Source: Perkinsus olseni
Lineage: Eukaryota > Perkinsozoa > Perkinsida > Perkinsidae
Direction of reading: 5' to 3'
Assembly: GCA_013115135.1 (NCBI GenBank)
Contig: JABANP010000175.1
Span: 33,235-97,234, forward strand
Length of the DNA: 64,000 nt
The notes beneath the pieces are model-generated. The model ran no database searches and was not told where the DNA came from. It saw only the letters and a list, made by a program, of their open reading frames with translations. The position numbers and the translations under genes are program-made. Of the stretch, positions 1-10,844 are shown piece after piece (position 1 is the stretch's first letter; each line of letters opens with the position of its first letter).

Positions 1-436
1 CTCACTCTGCCAGTACGGCACCTACCAGATACAAAAGACTTCCATCGAATGGTAGTAAGCACAAGGCCCCGTACACACGAATGCAGAAAAGATGGGCCAT
101 CGACTTGAAACACTCTCGCTGGTTCCAAGATGCACGGTATTTATGCGAGTTGCCCGATCAGCGACCCTCGAGGAACCAGCGAGGGGAGGTCAAGTCATAG
201 CAGCGCACGATCTAGTATACTGGCCAGTGTCGGTCGGTCGAAGCCTCACCATCGCTAAGAGGCGTATGCTCCTCAACCGAATCATCTCCGCTTTCTTCGT
301 ACTTTTCCCTCGGTGCTTCTCGCATAGGGCAAGCTGGTCTCTCACAAGCTTCAAACGATCCTTGAGGAGCTCTCTGAGAAGGGATTTCGAATAAATTGCG
401 CCGAGGACGCCCTTAAGAGTGCAAATGCATCAGCAT
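1..436. other. left-edge stretch without a supported gene
   Basis: I see no recognisable gene here. An open frame on the minus strand (about 390 down to 190) has a basic, coiled-coil-like composition, but it lacks a convincing start and any family motif. It could be an isolated exon or chance. Confidence 0.4.
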
Positions 437-509
437 TCCGATGTAGTCTAGCTGGTTAGGATTCGTGGCTCTCACCCACGCGACCGGGGTTCGAGTCCCC
501 GCATCGGAA
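437..509 (+). tRNA. tRNA-Glu (anticodon CTC)
   Basis: A complete intronless class I tRNA. The 7-bp acceptor stem TCCGATG/CATCGGA is perfect and is followed by discriminator A. The anticodon stem CGTGG/CCACG holds the loop CTCTCAC, giving anticodon CTC, which reads GAG (Glu). The T arm is CGGGG-TTCGAGT-CCCCG. The internal Pol III promoter is intact: A box TAGTCTAGCTGG and a consensus B box GGTTCGAGTCC. A TTTT run at about 512-515 would serve as the Pol III terminator. The terminal CCA is not encoded, as expected for a eukaryotic tRNA. Confidence 0.96.
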
Positions 510-1226
510 CATTTTCTGCATACAGCACTTGTAGTACCAGCGAGTACTGATACCCTCCCAGTGAGACGTGAATCACGTCACGTGATCCGCCAGAGAAAAC
601 CCCCTTCAAGACTCACCGAGGTTCATGTTGCGAACAGTATCCTTTCCCAGCGGACGGTGTGCAGCCACTCCCTCCAACCATCAAAGCAGGTCTTTCGCAC
701 ATCACCATCGACGTCTGAGTCGTATCAAGAGGCTTCGACAACCCCGGCACAACCTTAAGATGTGAACACTTTGCCCTTGCCGTAGACGATACACTCCGCC
801 AGGCGCATACTCGCCACCGGAGGGCAGTACGGCAAAGCATGGGAACGTTCATCGTCTCTCTGAAAGACCAGCCGACCGTTGCAAAAACTGGAATGTCTCA
901 ATGCCCTCAGTCGAAATTACAAACGCTACACCAACAGAACGAGAGAAATAAATTCCTAGTGTGTTGCTAAAATACACATGAAGGGGGTTCTGAAGGTTCG
1001 GAGGAACTCGGGGGGGTCTATTTAATAACGACCTGATGGCTGCTGAGCACATCGTATGATATCATCTTACGTTACATCACCTCACTGAGAAGAAGAAGCG
1101 GAAGACAACCAATAATACACAAGCGCCTCGGCTATTTACATTCAACCATGGGCGTCTCTTATACACACAATCTCATCGTCTCATCAAACACTACTAGTGG
1201 CAGTGGTCGAGCGGCTACGGCATCCC
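510..1226. other. intergenic, nothing recognised
   Basis: Apart from the tRNA terminator T-run at its left end, I see only short unsupported open frames. It separates the tRNA from the 3' end of the first PAM2-motif gene. Confidence 0.5.
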
Positions 1227-1787
1227 TCAGGCAGCATCGCCAGCGGCGGCCAGTCTGGCCATAAAAATGCTAAGCTGCTCTTTCACACGATCTATCTGAT
1301 ACTGCAGTGCCATCTGAGCTAGCCTCGTGAACTCTTCGTCGTCATCGTCAGCGGTCTCGTGTCCTGCCGGTACGAACTCCGGTGCATCAGGGTTCATTGC
1401 GGGCTCATCGGCCTCTTCGGGAGCAGCTTCCGGTACGAACTCTTGAGCGTCTCCGTTGAGACCCTGACGATGATATCGAAGATCCTGCGACCAGCTCAGA
1501 GCGTCTCCAGACCAGCAGGAGCTCTTCTCCGACCCATAAGTAGTCGACGGCGTCATCAGCGCGGCGAAGTCTCTCGTGTCTTTGACTGCAGCTGATAAAT
1601 CGGCAACCTCAGGGCCTCTCTCCTGCACAGAGGGCGGGTTGGACTCCGCCACCATTTGTATGATAGGGTGGTCGTTATAGTAATCGGCGAACTCCTGCAG
1701 CAGATCCAACTGGCCGTCGTCAGCCTCGGCGTTCACTGAGGCGTCTTGTAAACCGTGAGCTGAGAAGTAGGTGGTGATATGAGACAT
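1227..1787 (-). CDS. small acidic protein with two PAM2 motifs
   Basis: A 186-residue intronless frame starting at an ATG (1785-1787). Two copies of a PAM2 motif are visible: LNGDAQEFVP (residues 110-119) and MNPDAPEFVP (131-140). In PAIP2, ataxin-2 and related proteins, PAM2 (L-N-x-x-A-x-x-F-x-P) binds the MLLE domain of cytoplasmic poly(A)-binding protein, and its spacing and Phe/Pro anchors are kept here. The protein is acidic, with a D/E run after the second motif and a helical C-terminal tail. It has no signal peptide or membrane segment, so it is presumably cytosolic. The next gene (2460-3080, same strand) has the same architecture with three motifs, which suggests tandem paralogues. 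A role in poly(A)/translation control is inferred from the motif only; the rest of the chain is not recognised. Confidence 0.72.
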   Translation of the reverse strand: MSHITTYFSAHGLQDASVNAEADDGQLDLLQEFADYYNDHPIIQMVAESNPPSVQERGPEVADLSAAVKDTRDFAALMTPSTTYGSEKSSCWSGDALSWSQDLRYHRQGLNGDAQEFVPEAAPEEADEPAMNPDAPEFVPAGHETADDDDEEFTRLAQMALQYQIDRVKEQLSIFMARLAAAGDAA

Positions 1788-2459
1788 TTCTCGATAGAAG
1801 AGAAGGAAGTTAGAAGCGAATCAATGGAACAACTGCAGAACACCTCTCAACCAATGGAAGGCACCGCACAAGCTGTAAGGTGCCAAGGAATGGCACGCAA
1901 CAAAGATATAACATCCTGTCCTTCGTCACCCTCCATGACCGAATATCGGCGCGCCCATGGCCCATGAATTTAGTCATATTCCCGGTAAAGTGCCTCCTGG
2001 AACCCTCACTCACCAGCGACCACTCACACAAAACGTGTTCACGAATTTTCGACAGGCCCTTCAATAGAGTTGCGGACTGCTTCACCGCCCAACATCACAA
2101 GACAGGCGACCGTGCACTACCACTGGTAGCCTACTAGCACGCCCCGGCCGGTGAATTAGTCACTGAACGCAGCCCGACATGACAGTATCGAGAAAGTGAA
2201 GATTGATACTCCCCTTCTGGCCGCCTCCCCTAGTGGCCGAGACACCCGCGGTGTGTGACGGTCGAAGTGAGAGGGCCTTGCTGTTGTTGATGATACCATT
2301 CTGGAGGACTGCGACCAGGAAGTACTCAGTGCATGAGAAAAACATTCACAAAGGTGGTGGTGGTGGACTGCACCAGTAGGCTGCAGTGAACAATTCCCAC
2401 ACCTCGTATTTAAATGGGGTAAATTGTGCTGAACGCCAGGGTCAACCTTAGATACTCTG
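1788..2459. other. spacer between the two PAM2 genes
   Basis: No gene or RNA recognised. It should hold the promoter of the downstream PAM2 gene (left) and the 3' end of the upstream one (right). Open frames here show no coding character. Confidence 0.5.
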
Positions 2460-3080
2460 CTATACTTCTGCCACCGCAGGCTCCTCGGGCCAGTGTTTGC
2501 CATCAGAAGCGATCTCGGCCAGAAGCAACGCCAACGAGCCGTCCTCAACGGGAAGGTCCTCGTCAGCAGTCGCTTCATCGTCTTCATGAAACGCTGGATG
2601 GAGCCCTTGCACCCACAACGACGCCAAGTCAGCTATCAAGGAGTCGACACTGTCGTCACCGTCATCCTCCACAACCGAGCGGCAACCAGGCACGAACTCG
2701 GGTGCATCAGGATCCAAGCTAGCACCATGATAATCCTCTTCCTCTTCATAAGTCGTGCCCGGGATGAACTCGGGAGCATCCGCGTTGAGCGTCGTCTCGG
2801 TTGGGGGAGCTCCGATCGTCGGCACGAAAGCCTCGGCGTTCGGATTCAACTTGGGGGTGGTCACCAGCGGCTCGGTCGTGTTGCTCTCACCATCAACGCT
2901 CCAGTGGGAGTCTTCAGTCTCCTTGTCCGACAGTACGTCAGTTGGGGAAGCGAGCGCTGAAGCGAGATAGAACTTGGCCGGGAGTTGCCAGGTGTCAGAA
3001 TACACGCCGGTGGCGGGGGGCTGGATGCCACTTGTGGGCGGCCAAGGGGTGTAGACTGAGTCACCAAAATCTGATGCCAT
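2460..3080 (-). CDS. acidic protein with three PAM2 motifs
   Basis: A 206-residue frame. The frame is open further upstream, but the ATG at 3078-3080 gives the most natural start. Three PAM2 motifs occur at about 20-25 residue intervals: LNPNAEAFVP (78-87), LNADAPEFIP (98-107) and LDPDAPEFVP (122-131). They closely resemble the PABP-binding motif of PAIP2-type proteins (L-N-P-N-A-x-E-F-V-P). Acidic stretches follow motifs two and three and lie near the C terminus. No globular domain, signal peptide or membrane segment is seen. Several weak PABP contacts in one chain would favour binding to several PABP molecules on one poly(A) tail; that is inference. It lies head-to-tail with the two-motif paralogue at 1227-1787. 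Confidence 0.75.
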   Translation of the reverse strand: MASDFGDSVYTPWPPTSGIQPPATGVYSDTWQLPAKFYLASALASPTDVLSDKETEDSHWSVDGESNTTEPLVTTPKLNPNAEAFVPTIGAPPTETTLNADAPEFIPGTTYEEEEDYHGASLDPDAPEFVPGCRSVVEDDGDDSVDSLIADLASLWVQGLHPAFHEDDEATADEDLPVEDGSLALLLAEIASDGKHWPEEPAVAEV

Positions 3081-4274
3081 GGAAATATAAACTGAAAAAC
3101 GCCAAGGCTCCCACGCAGTATTGCTATACAACTGTGGATAATAATAACATTCATCAAGAATTACTATCATCATTCAAAAGACATTCTCCATCACTTGAAA
3201 TTAAGATGGGTATTGAACCAGTGGCTGTGTACTGCAGCGCCAAGCCTATAAAGGCCCGTTTGCAAACGTGGCCGCGGTAACAACGAAAGGCTTGCCATGG
3301 CTCGATTGGAGTGGTTCTCCCTATCAAGTAGTGCTTGGGGCAGCAGTCCGCCTCTCAAGGGCGTCGCGCATGGGATGGTATCCATGAACGTGCATGGCCT
3401 TAGGGGTGTACTCCCTCGACTCACAGCTGCAGTCGAGCGGCTGGTGACTGCTGGGTGAAAGCCAGAGAAAAAACCGCCGTGATGGGGCTGGGACGGTTAA
3501 TAACGCAAGAAGCAACTCGGTTTGTGGAGAAATGCAAATTACAGGAGAAGTGTCGGGCGCCGGGATCGAACCAGGGTGGTTCTAAATCGTCTGGGAAAAG
3601 TGTTGCCAGGGGCACACTTTTCGGGGTGGGGTTTTCGGGTTTCCCTTTCTCGGCTCTCACCCGCAAGTTTGCTCTGCTGCGATCGACATAGTTGCGCGGC
3701 CCGGGACTTTCAATCAGCTTTGCGGTATGTTCTACGATATCGGCGAGGACACCGTGGACACCGCTAGGAGCGAGGAATGGATATTTAGGGGCGGCCAATG
3801 GGGTCTTAACGTTACTGAGATAACACCATCGAAGAGATGAAATTTGGGAATTTGTTAATCTCCGTTTCCTCTGTCTTCTCGACAGTAATCAGACCCGCTG
3901 ACTCAGCAGCATGTAAAAACAGGATAATGGTGTGTAGTTGTTGTCTACAGCTACCATTCGACTGTTGCGTTTCCGCGAGCCCGGGCTTAGCCTCGTCCGC
4001 CCAAGCTCCCGGCTTCGGGATGGGTCCTCCCTTGATGTCATCGGCTGACCCCGCAGTGAGGTTCGTTCAGACTAACTGTGCAGGCAGTGGATTTTTTTCG
4101 GGCGCCCTGAATTTGTCACGGATGTCACAAATATCCTGTAGTTGTCAATAAACTAATCAGTGATGTCACAAATCGCTTCCAACGTTCTAAGAGCGTGTAA
4201 GTAAGGCCATGTTACTAAAAGTTAGTAACTAACTGACTCTAAGCTCAAGTGAGACTGTATTGCTGAGTCCAATC
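3081..4274. other. intergenic with one stable hairpin
   Basis: No gene is supported. A 125-codon frame on the minus strand (3421-3798) has some coding look at its amino end but no family signature. The hairpin at 3596-3621 is listed separately. A tRNA-like B box (minus strand, about 3560-3580) lacks the rest of a tRNA. Confidence 0.45.
3596..3621. repeat. short perfect-stem inverted repeat
   Basis: AAAAGTG-T-TGCC (3596-3607) is complementary to GGCA-CACTTTT (3611-3621). This gives an 11-bp stem with one bulged T and a three-base loop. It could form a hairpin in either strand. Function is unknown; it sits in an otherwise featureless interval. Confidence 0.6.
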
Positions 4275-4652
4275 TCAACTGCAGGTTAAAACTAATTCGT
4301 AGGACAAAAAAGAAACGAAGGACTCCACAATTCCCGCGAACTTCCCAATCCGCGTCCAAAGTTCACCACTCATGGAGGCGTGGTCTCTAGGCGGCCTCAG
4401 CATACTGAGCGGATCGACACCGGTGCCGCTTGGTGTCACCTCCTCCGCAAAGAGGAACTTGTCGCGCTCGGAATCGTTACCACTGCCACGCGAGTACCAC
4501 ACTAGAACGGGATTATCACCGTAACTGAAACAACGACTAGAGTAGTACGTGGAAGAGGTCTCACCGAGGGCCTTACAAGACATCAAAAGCACTGCGGTTC
4601 TCAGCTGCCGGGCAATGAACTTCAATCGTGTGAAGGCTCGTGGCGTTAACAT
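4275..4652 (-). CDS. possible small hypothetical protein
   Basis: A 125-residue frame opening with ATG at 4650-4652. Residues about 10-30 are mildly hydrophobic after a basic start, which could be a weak signal or targeting segment. The remainder is Ser/Tyr-rich with no recognised domain. No paralogue or splice evidence supports it, so it may be a chance frame. Confidence 0.28.
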   Translation of the reverse strand: MLTPRAFTRLKFIARQLRTAVLLMSCKALGETSSTYYSSRCFSYGDNPVLVWYSRGSGNDSERDKFLFAEEVTPSGTGVDPLSMLRPPRDHASMSGELWTRIGKFAGIVESFVSFLSYELVLTCS

Positions 4653-6467
4653 CGATCTCGATCCTCTTTCGTGCTCGCCGTGGCGTGGTTATAAAGGGAC
4701 CGACAATGTGTATTACTACATTACTGTATATACAGTGAGCGGCATCGTGGGCATAAAGCTTTCAGGCACCCTTATCCAGTGGGGGGTAATCCTGAAGGGG
4801 CGAATCTTTGAGGTTGTCCGAGGACACGCGTTACAAATTGTAACGATGTTACAATGACCTTGTAACTTACAAGGTCAATGGCTCTTACATTAGCAGGATT
4901 GTGAAGAGCAACGGCACCGAGAGCGGCTGCGAGAAAGGGTTGACTTGTGAAGACAGCGATAGCTGCAGCAGCCGACACCCCAGTGATGAGCCGCTTAGTC
5001 AACATCGTCGACAGGCTTCGATTTCCTCTCCCAATGAGTAGAGTGAACGCGTGGAAAAATGGTCGCTCGAACGGTGATGATACCTGTCGGGCGAGCGATG
5101 GCCACCAAGGTTGCCCAAGCATCTGATGGAATGCACACTACACCATTTCCAGAGCAAAATATTTTTCCACAAATCGTGCGATGTGGGAATTATGTTTCAA
5201 ATTCGGTGGCAAAGCCGATGAAAGCATCGCTGTACGCGCTCGAACATTCACCAACCGTCGATGCCCCTAAAGCAGCTATCCCAGGCACAGCGCTCTTCCG
5301 CAACGTGTGCTTCGGTGATATCGCTGAAAACGGACATCGGCGGCTCCCTTAGTATCCACTCCGGGCGTGGGAGCCTACGCCAACAAACTTCGTATGAACG
5401 TAAATGGTCTGTTACCTAGGAGAGTTGGGTTATTGGTTCGATGAAAGATGTTGGCTAACTATCCCGCTGCTGGCATACCGCTCACAGCGACGATCAGTAG
5501 CCGACGAACTCGGGCACCTCTGACTGGCCCGAGTTCCGCCCCCTGAAATGCTGCGCTTCGGCCAAAGCCTTCGACTGTCAGCGAAAGGGTCTCTTTCCCG
5601 AAGCGCCCATGTTGACCACGACAACACCATGCCTGCTGTAAACACGCTATGCCTCACCTGAACAGCGATCATCGATCGCTGTACATACTCGCAACTTAGC
5701 CCCTCTTGGATAACAGGGGCTCAAGAGGGACGTGTAAAATCCTGGAGCCACTCAGGTCTCGTCCCCATACGCCCCCCACCATTACAGTCGCACACGTCTC
5801 ACTTCAATCTCGCCCAATAAACTGACCGATCAATGAAGTTCGGCAAGTTACTAATTTCCGTGACACTTCCTAGGCAAGGGCGAAATTCTTCAGAATTGGG
5901 CGACAAAAGTTTTTCCTTGCTTGTAAAAAGTGTAAGGTTGGGTGCTATGAAGGAGTTTGTAGCATAGATATTTCCCGTCATTCAGACGTGCGTGGCTAAA
6001 CCACGCTGGCTTCGGCAGCTTTCGCTCGGACAGCTCCGAAAAAGGCGTACTCGATAGCTTGATCCTTGGAAATTTTTACCCTGCCTTCCTGACTGGAAAC
6101 GTCCTGTCCTGTCGGACTTGCCCCGCTCGATAGGCAAGCCTTAGTGCTTTACTGGCAATTGATTGCGGTCGAAGCGACTCCGTGAAGCTCTTGAACCAAA
6201 ACGATTTTGAGGATTGCGGACACTTCTGGCCGCCGTTCAATCATGGATTATCAAGCGACACCCTCTCCCGAATACTCCAATAACCACGACCAGCTAATGG
6301 CAGAAACTGGATTACATTAGAAACATCATTACATGGGGGCAACAGTCAGGGATGGTTCAATACAGCGTGATGAGCAGGCGTCGAGCTTGGAAGCCATTAC
6401 CCTGGGAGAGCATGTAAAAGTATCTAAAACGCAGTGAACAGACGGGAGAAATCAGCAATCAGTCGCC
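4653..6467. other. long gene-poor interval
   Basis: I find no gene I can support. A minus-strand frame at 4772-5122 (ATG at 5122) contains a hydrophobic Ala-rich segment that could be a membrane span, but it overlaps the palindrome cluster at 4830-4877 and has no family signature. The rest, up to the stop codon of the mS29 gene, shows stops in all frames. Confidence 0.45.
4830..4877. repeat. cluster of overlapping palindromes built on GTTACAA
   Basis: The heptamer GTTACAA and its complement TTGTAAC alternate. GTTACAA-A-TTGTAAC occupies 4830-4844 and GTTACAA-TGACC-TTGTAAC occupies 4848-4866. The second overlaps a perfect 11-bp inverted repeat, TGACCTTGTAA-C-TTACAAGGTCA (4855-4877). Such an arrangement is typical of clustered dimeric protein-binding sites or a small foldback. 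No neighbouring gene allows a choice. Confidence 0.6.
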
Positions 6468-8850
6468 CTACTCCAACTTATCCTTGGGAAAGTTGAAGAG
6501 AATATTCATTAGCCGATAATACCCAACATAATTCGCAAACTCATGCTTGCTGAAATTGCGTACGGTCTTAATCTGACCATCAACAGTCTAGAGGTACTCC
6601 ATCCACGCTGTATCCTATCCTCACCTCATCATCACGCACACCACAAAGCTCAGGGCGATAGTCCCTGAGAAAAAGATAACCCGTAGACGCGAACGAGAAA
6701 TTCACCTTCGGTTCCGGAAACGCCAAGAGGTCCCATAGAGCTTCACTCCGCGCTTGTATCTGACGAAAAATGGGCCGCCATCTGGGGCAACTCTCTCACT
6801 CGTCGCCGTCCCATTTCGAGAACAGCCTCGACATTGTGAGATGGTATGCCGGAATGTAGCCATTGTAGATAGTATTCTCATACCTAAACGACAGCTAGAG
6901 GTGTCAGAAAGTTCATGTGAGGGCATCGTCGTCGTCGTACCTCATTGACACGTAGTGTGAGACTGGGAAGGCCTCGCACCACTCATCACACACAATCAGT
7001 AGAGGGAACTTCGTCTGCACCTGCCAACCACACGATGATAGGGCACTAGCCTCATGCCCTTGGAAGAGCGATGCTGTGAACAGCCATGCAGCCGGGCAGG
7101 CTAGGTACGTCACAGTCATGTCGGAAATCTCGTCATTGACCAAGGAGTTTATCAATGCTGCTTCCCTTCGCTCGATGAGCCACAGTCACGATGAGTCATC
7201 CACGAGTACGGGTCTGGTACGGCTCGCGACGCATATCAGTGGTAGCACTGAGGTTCACGCGACGAGTTTCCAACTGAACCCGTCGTATTGCCAACGCTGC
7301 GGCTCCCCTTCCCCCAGTGGAGACCATTCCTACCTTCAGTTGCTCGAAAAGCTCATAAACAGCTTGACAGGCATATGCCTGATTATCCAAGGCAAAGTCT
7401 ACGATGTCCCACAACGTCCCAGGCTCCGGCAGAGGGGTCGTCATTGATGGTATCTGCACACTCATGACCATACCATAACAACCGTAACTTCCCCACCTTG
7501 ACGTCCCTTCTATAGTGGGCCATCCGCTCCAGTTTGTACCTACACCCTTCACTGTAGCCGAGGCAGCCCTCCAGCGCTCGTACTCTATCTGCTCAGCCGT
7601 GAGGTGCTCGAGGTCGATATCCTCGCCGAACTTCAGCACAATCTCCTTGTTGACAGCTTTCTCAATCAGCGGCGCATACAGTCGCCTCGTGAAGTTCAAA
7701 TCATTACCATCCAGCGCCCTACCGAAAATAACAAAAATTCTGCATCGCTCCGCCGACATTTCAACCTCACTTCCGGCCATAAACGCTCATGTCAACCGGC
7801 ATCTGTTCGAAGAACTCTCTGTTGCGTATGGACGTCCTCTCCAGAAACTGCTGGCTGAACTCGTTCTGGATGTACAGCCCGGCGTTGCTCCGCTTAATTT
7901 CAGCAATTTCCTACAATACCAAACCTCGAGGAAAAAGCGCCGCCACTACGACCCACCCGATTGTAGCGCGAGAGCAGCGGCTCATAGACGACAAGCCAGC
8001 CGTTGAGCCTCGCCCAGCACACTACGTAGTTCAGCACGCCCGACTTGCCCGACCCTGCGAAATGGACAGTCACAACCACCCCTACAGAGCACTAAGGACA
8101 CCTTTCTTTCCGTCGAGCAGCCATCCCCGTGCATGTTGGAAGCTGGGCTTGTCCCTCAGGCACTGCAGCTGGCGCATGATCTCAAGGGTCACTTTCCTCA
8201 ACATTATTCCCAAGTCCCTGATGGCGCCAGAACCCTCGCCACCTATCCGATGGTATCTTCCTTACCGTTGCCGGCTCTTGATCAACATGATATCCCTTGG
8301 CAGCTCCCCACCCTGAACGCCCCAGCTGAGTGACCCCATACAGCATGTGAAGGTCTCACCATGCCCTCCGGCAACAGCTCCATGAGCTCATCCCGAGGAA
8401 GCCGCATGAAGCGGCCGACGTCCGAGGCCTTCGGAAAGTACTCGTCGCCTGTCAGAGAGTGATAGTAGCTCTCAGTACTTGCGGTAAATCGGGTTGGAAA
8501 TAGCACGAAGAATTCCGTCCAATATATTTTGGCACCGCGATTCAGAATCCACGCTCGTTCTTGTCTGAATCGTCGACTACGAGAAAAACTTGAAATCCTG
8601 AAGTGCTTCGCTCCGCCTTCAGTACCCTCATCATCTTGCCTCGGCATCCACAGGTCCGGCCGCTTCACCGGGTCCTCGAGCGGCATCGTCGTTATATCCG
8701 GGGTGATGATGTGTGAAGGGTACCTTCCGCAACCGACATGACGATCGCCTCGCCTGCCGCTCAGCCTACATCTCCAGTACGGCGTCTCGCTGCTCCTTAA
8801 ACTGATGCTGGCCGTAGTCCGTTCCCGAAGAGGACTTTCCCTAAGAGCAT
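6468..8850 (-). CDS. DAP3: mitochondrial ribosomal protein mS29 (DAP3 GTPase), multi-exon
   Basis: Split-gene match to the DAP3/mS29 family, a GTP-binding protein of the mitochondrial small ribosomal subunit. In order: an amino-terminal block with RFMRLPRDELMELLPEG; the P-loop GSGKSGVLNYVV near 8040-8060; a middle exon around 7780-7900 (EFSQQFLERTS); TLWDIVDFALDNQAY (about 7350-7420); the Walker B-like FPLLIVCDEWCEAFPVSHY (about 6950-7020); YENTIYNGYIPAYHLT; and the carboxyl end YYRLMNILFNFPKDKLE before TAG at 6468-6470. Exons are joined by short GT-AG introns, for example from about 7334 to 7021. The 5' end is unresolved. An ATG at 8848-8850 opens a basic, presequence-like peptide, but its join to the next exon is not proven. 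GTPase function and location are from family knowledge. Confidence 0.78.
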
Positions 8851-9434
8851 AGTGACCCGTACGGCGCCCACGGTTTGATCGGTCTCCCAATTTACAGCTC
8901 TTAGCTTAAGTGCCCCATTATATACTCCATCACGTACATTGTGCCGATCCTAGCTCGCCCCGATAAGAAGCTACTACGCTGACGCTAAGTCAAGTGGTGG
9001 ATGGCAATAAGGCAGCAGATGGAAAATTGGGTTCCAGATGACAAAACTCGGGTAAATAGCATTATTATTCAGCCTCGATATACAGCTGTTCAGTTCCACA
9101 CTCGTTCGACGTAGCGTGTCCCTTCTACCTTGCCGCCGCTCTGACGGCCCTGCCTCTGGTCCTGATGCTCGCCATCTCGAGGCAGGGGGATCCCAAACAC
9201 CTTGGCATTGTCCCAGGCCTGGAAGCCTGCAGCACCCCTCGAGCCCATCGCCATACCCCTCGCCATCACGGCCAGAGAAGGGCTCCTCACGCCGCTAGTC
9301 ACCAACATCAACCAAAACAGCTGACCGATTCCCTACCACTCCTTGACCAACTCCAGACGCCGTAACCACGAGAGAAACGACAGTAGAAACGACACTAGCG
9401 AGACGACCCCGCACGGCCCGTTGTGCTAAGATTC
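8851..9434. other. interval between mS29 and SAM carrier genes
   Basis: Mostly without recognised features. It contains one 72-codon minus-strand frame (9090-9308), listed separately with low confidence. Confidence 0.45.
9090..9308 (-). CDS. possible short hypothetical protein
   Basis: A 72-residue frame from ATG at 9306-9308. Its first 30 residues are Ser/Ala/Arg/Met-rich and lack acids, like a mitochondrial presequence. The remainder is hydrophilic and matches no family I know. It could be an exon of a larger gene or chance; no splice evidence was found. Confidence 0.28.
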   Translation of the reverse strand: MLVTSGVRSPSLAVMARGMAMGSRGAAGFQAWDNAKVFGIPLPRDGEHQDQRQGRQSGGKVEGTRYVERVWN

Positions 9435-10740
9435 TCACAACCCCATCGCCTTGGTCATCTCAGACGCCCATCCATAAATACCGAAGAAGATGATGCCGCC
9501 CGAGGACACTTGTATGACTCTAGGCAGCATACCCTTAGTCAGAGCTCTAGGGCCCTCCGTCCTCACTATGTCCATCCTGAAAACAACAACTACAACGATG
9601 CCGCCTAAGCCGTACCATCCCTTTCCTACATCGTCTTCAAGAAAGGAGCACTGCCTGTCTCAGTGGCCTTAATACTCAGCATACTTCGTGTTTTTACTAC
9701 ATCCAAGGGCGTTGTTACAGCAGCAGCGATCCCTCCAGCAATGGCGCCGCATATCGCCCCTAAACGCCACAAGAATCTTCCTACCAAGGGGCTTCTACCC
9801 GCTTTCGAAGTACCTCCAAAAGGTGTCACCTGTTCCCTTCCCTGCATCCTGGCAGCGTAGACCTTAAGCTTCTCCCATATCGGGAACTCGATAAACCCGA
9901 AAGGGATCTCCCTGGCCAGCGTAGCCAGGTAGCCGGTGAAGAAGCCACCAACACCAAAATTGCGGTATATATGCGAGATGACCTGGACAGCAGCAGGAAC
10001 AGTGTATGAGGGCTTCTCCCGTCAACCCAGTCGGATTTTCTACTGGAGTTGCCACCAAGGGAAGAGCAAGTCGACTATTTCAGGATATACGGCAGAATCT
10101 AACAAGACCTCGAGGGCGGTGTTTCAAGAAAATGGTTACTAAGTAAGTGTAACAGTGAGTGGCACATGCCAGCCTTGTTCCCTTTTTCGTTTTTCTAGCA
10201 GCATCAGTACGAACAACCCCGGGTAAAGGAACCCCCTCCCCCACCTCCCTGTAAGTCCCGAACTGGCCGGCTTGCCGATTCTGTTTGAGTATATCACTAG
10301 GGACTCTCGCAGCACAAGCCACACACTCCGCCAGGGCGGCCGAGCAGCCATGCAGCAGAAAGGAGCCCTCCTTCAACGGCAGTCGGGCCCTGCAGGAGCA
10401 CAACAGTGGTCATCAGAGACCAACAGCAGGCCGCTTACTTGGACTGCTCGTAGGTGAGGAAAAACAGCGATGCCGCAGGAGCTGACCCCAACGCCGCCGC
10501 CCCAACTCCGCTGTACACACCCCGAAACTAAACAGAAAGATCAGTGAGCCAGCAGCGACGGGCGACCCCTACCCCTCCCGTAGCCCAGAACCCCTGCCTG
10601 GACTGCATCCTAGTTTTTATGGTGTCCACTGGGTAAAGACCGATATCAACTGCCAACCCCGCGCTCGCCCCCGAGACCAGGGAGCTGGCCCATGATGGTT
10701 GCTGCTTTGGAACGGTCGATGAAGAGCTGCTACTAGACAT
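9435..10740 (-). CDS. SLC25A26: mitochondrial S-adenosylmethionine carrier (SLC25A26/Pet8 type), multi-exon
   Basis: Mitochondrial carrier protein exchanging cytosolic SAM for matrix S-adenosylhomocysteine (family knowledge). It starts at ATG 10738-10740 with a Ser run. Repeat one has YPVDTIKTRMQSRQGF, the PX[DE]XX[KR] signature followed by the QSxQGF block typical of SAM carriers, then FRGVYSGVGAAALGSAPAA in the next exon. Repeat two has HGCSAALAECVACAARVPSD, a degenerate signature as in SAM carriers, followed by REIPFGFIEFPIWEKLK. Repeat three has TPLDVVKTR and ends with PRVIQVSSGGIIFFGIYGWA before TGA at 9435-9437. The coding sequence is split by about five introns. The Pro/Asp/Lys gate residues are present in repeats one and three. 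It lies head-to-tail between the mS29 and RCC1 genes. Confidence 0.88.
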
Positions 10741-10844
10741 TAGAAAAAAAACTACAGAACCGATGAGACGGCGTATCCAAACTCGAAGACGGTCAGTCAC
10801 AGAATAATGGTGCGAATGATACATAATAGTATACTGGACAGTGG

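Noticed and set aside
3545..3585. tRNA-like 3' half on the minus strand (GGTTCGATCCC followed by GGCGCCCGACA)
   Set aside because: The T stem has a mismatch, there is no matching 5' acceptor half (TGTCGGG) within 100 bases, and no D or anticodon arm is visible.
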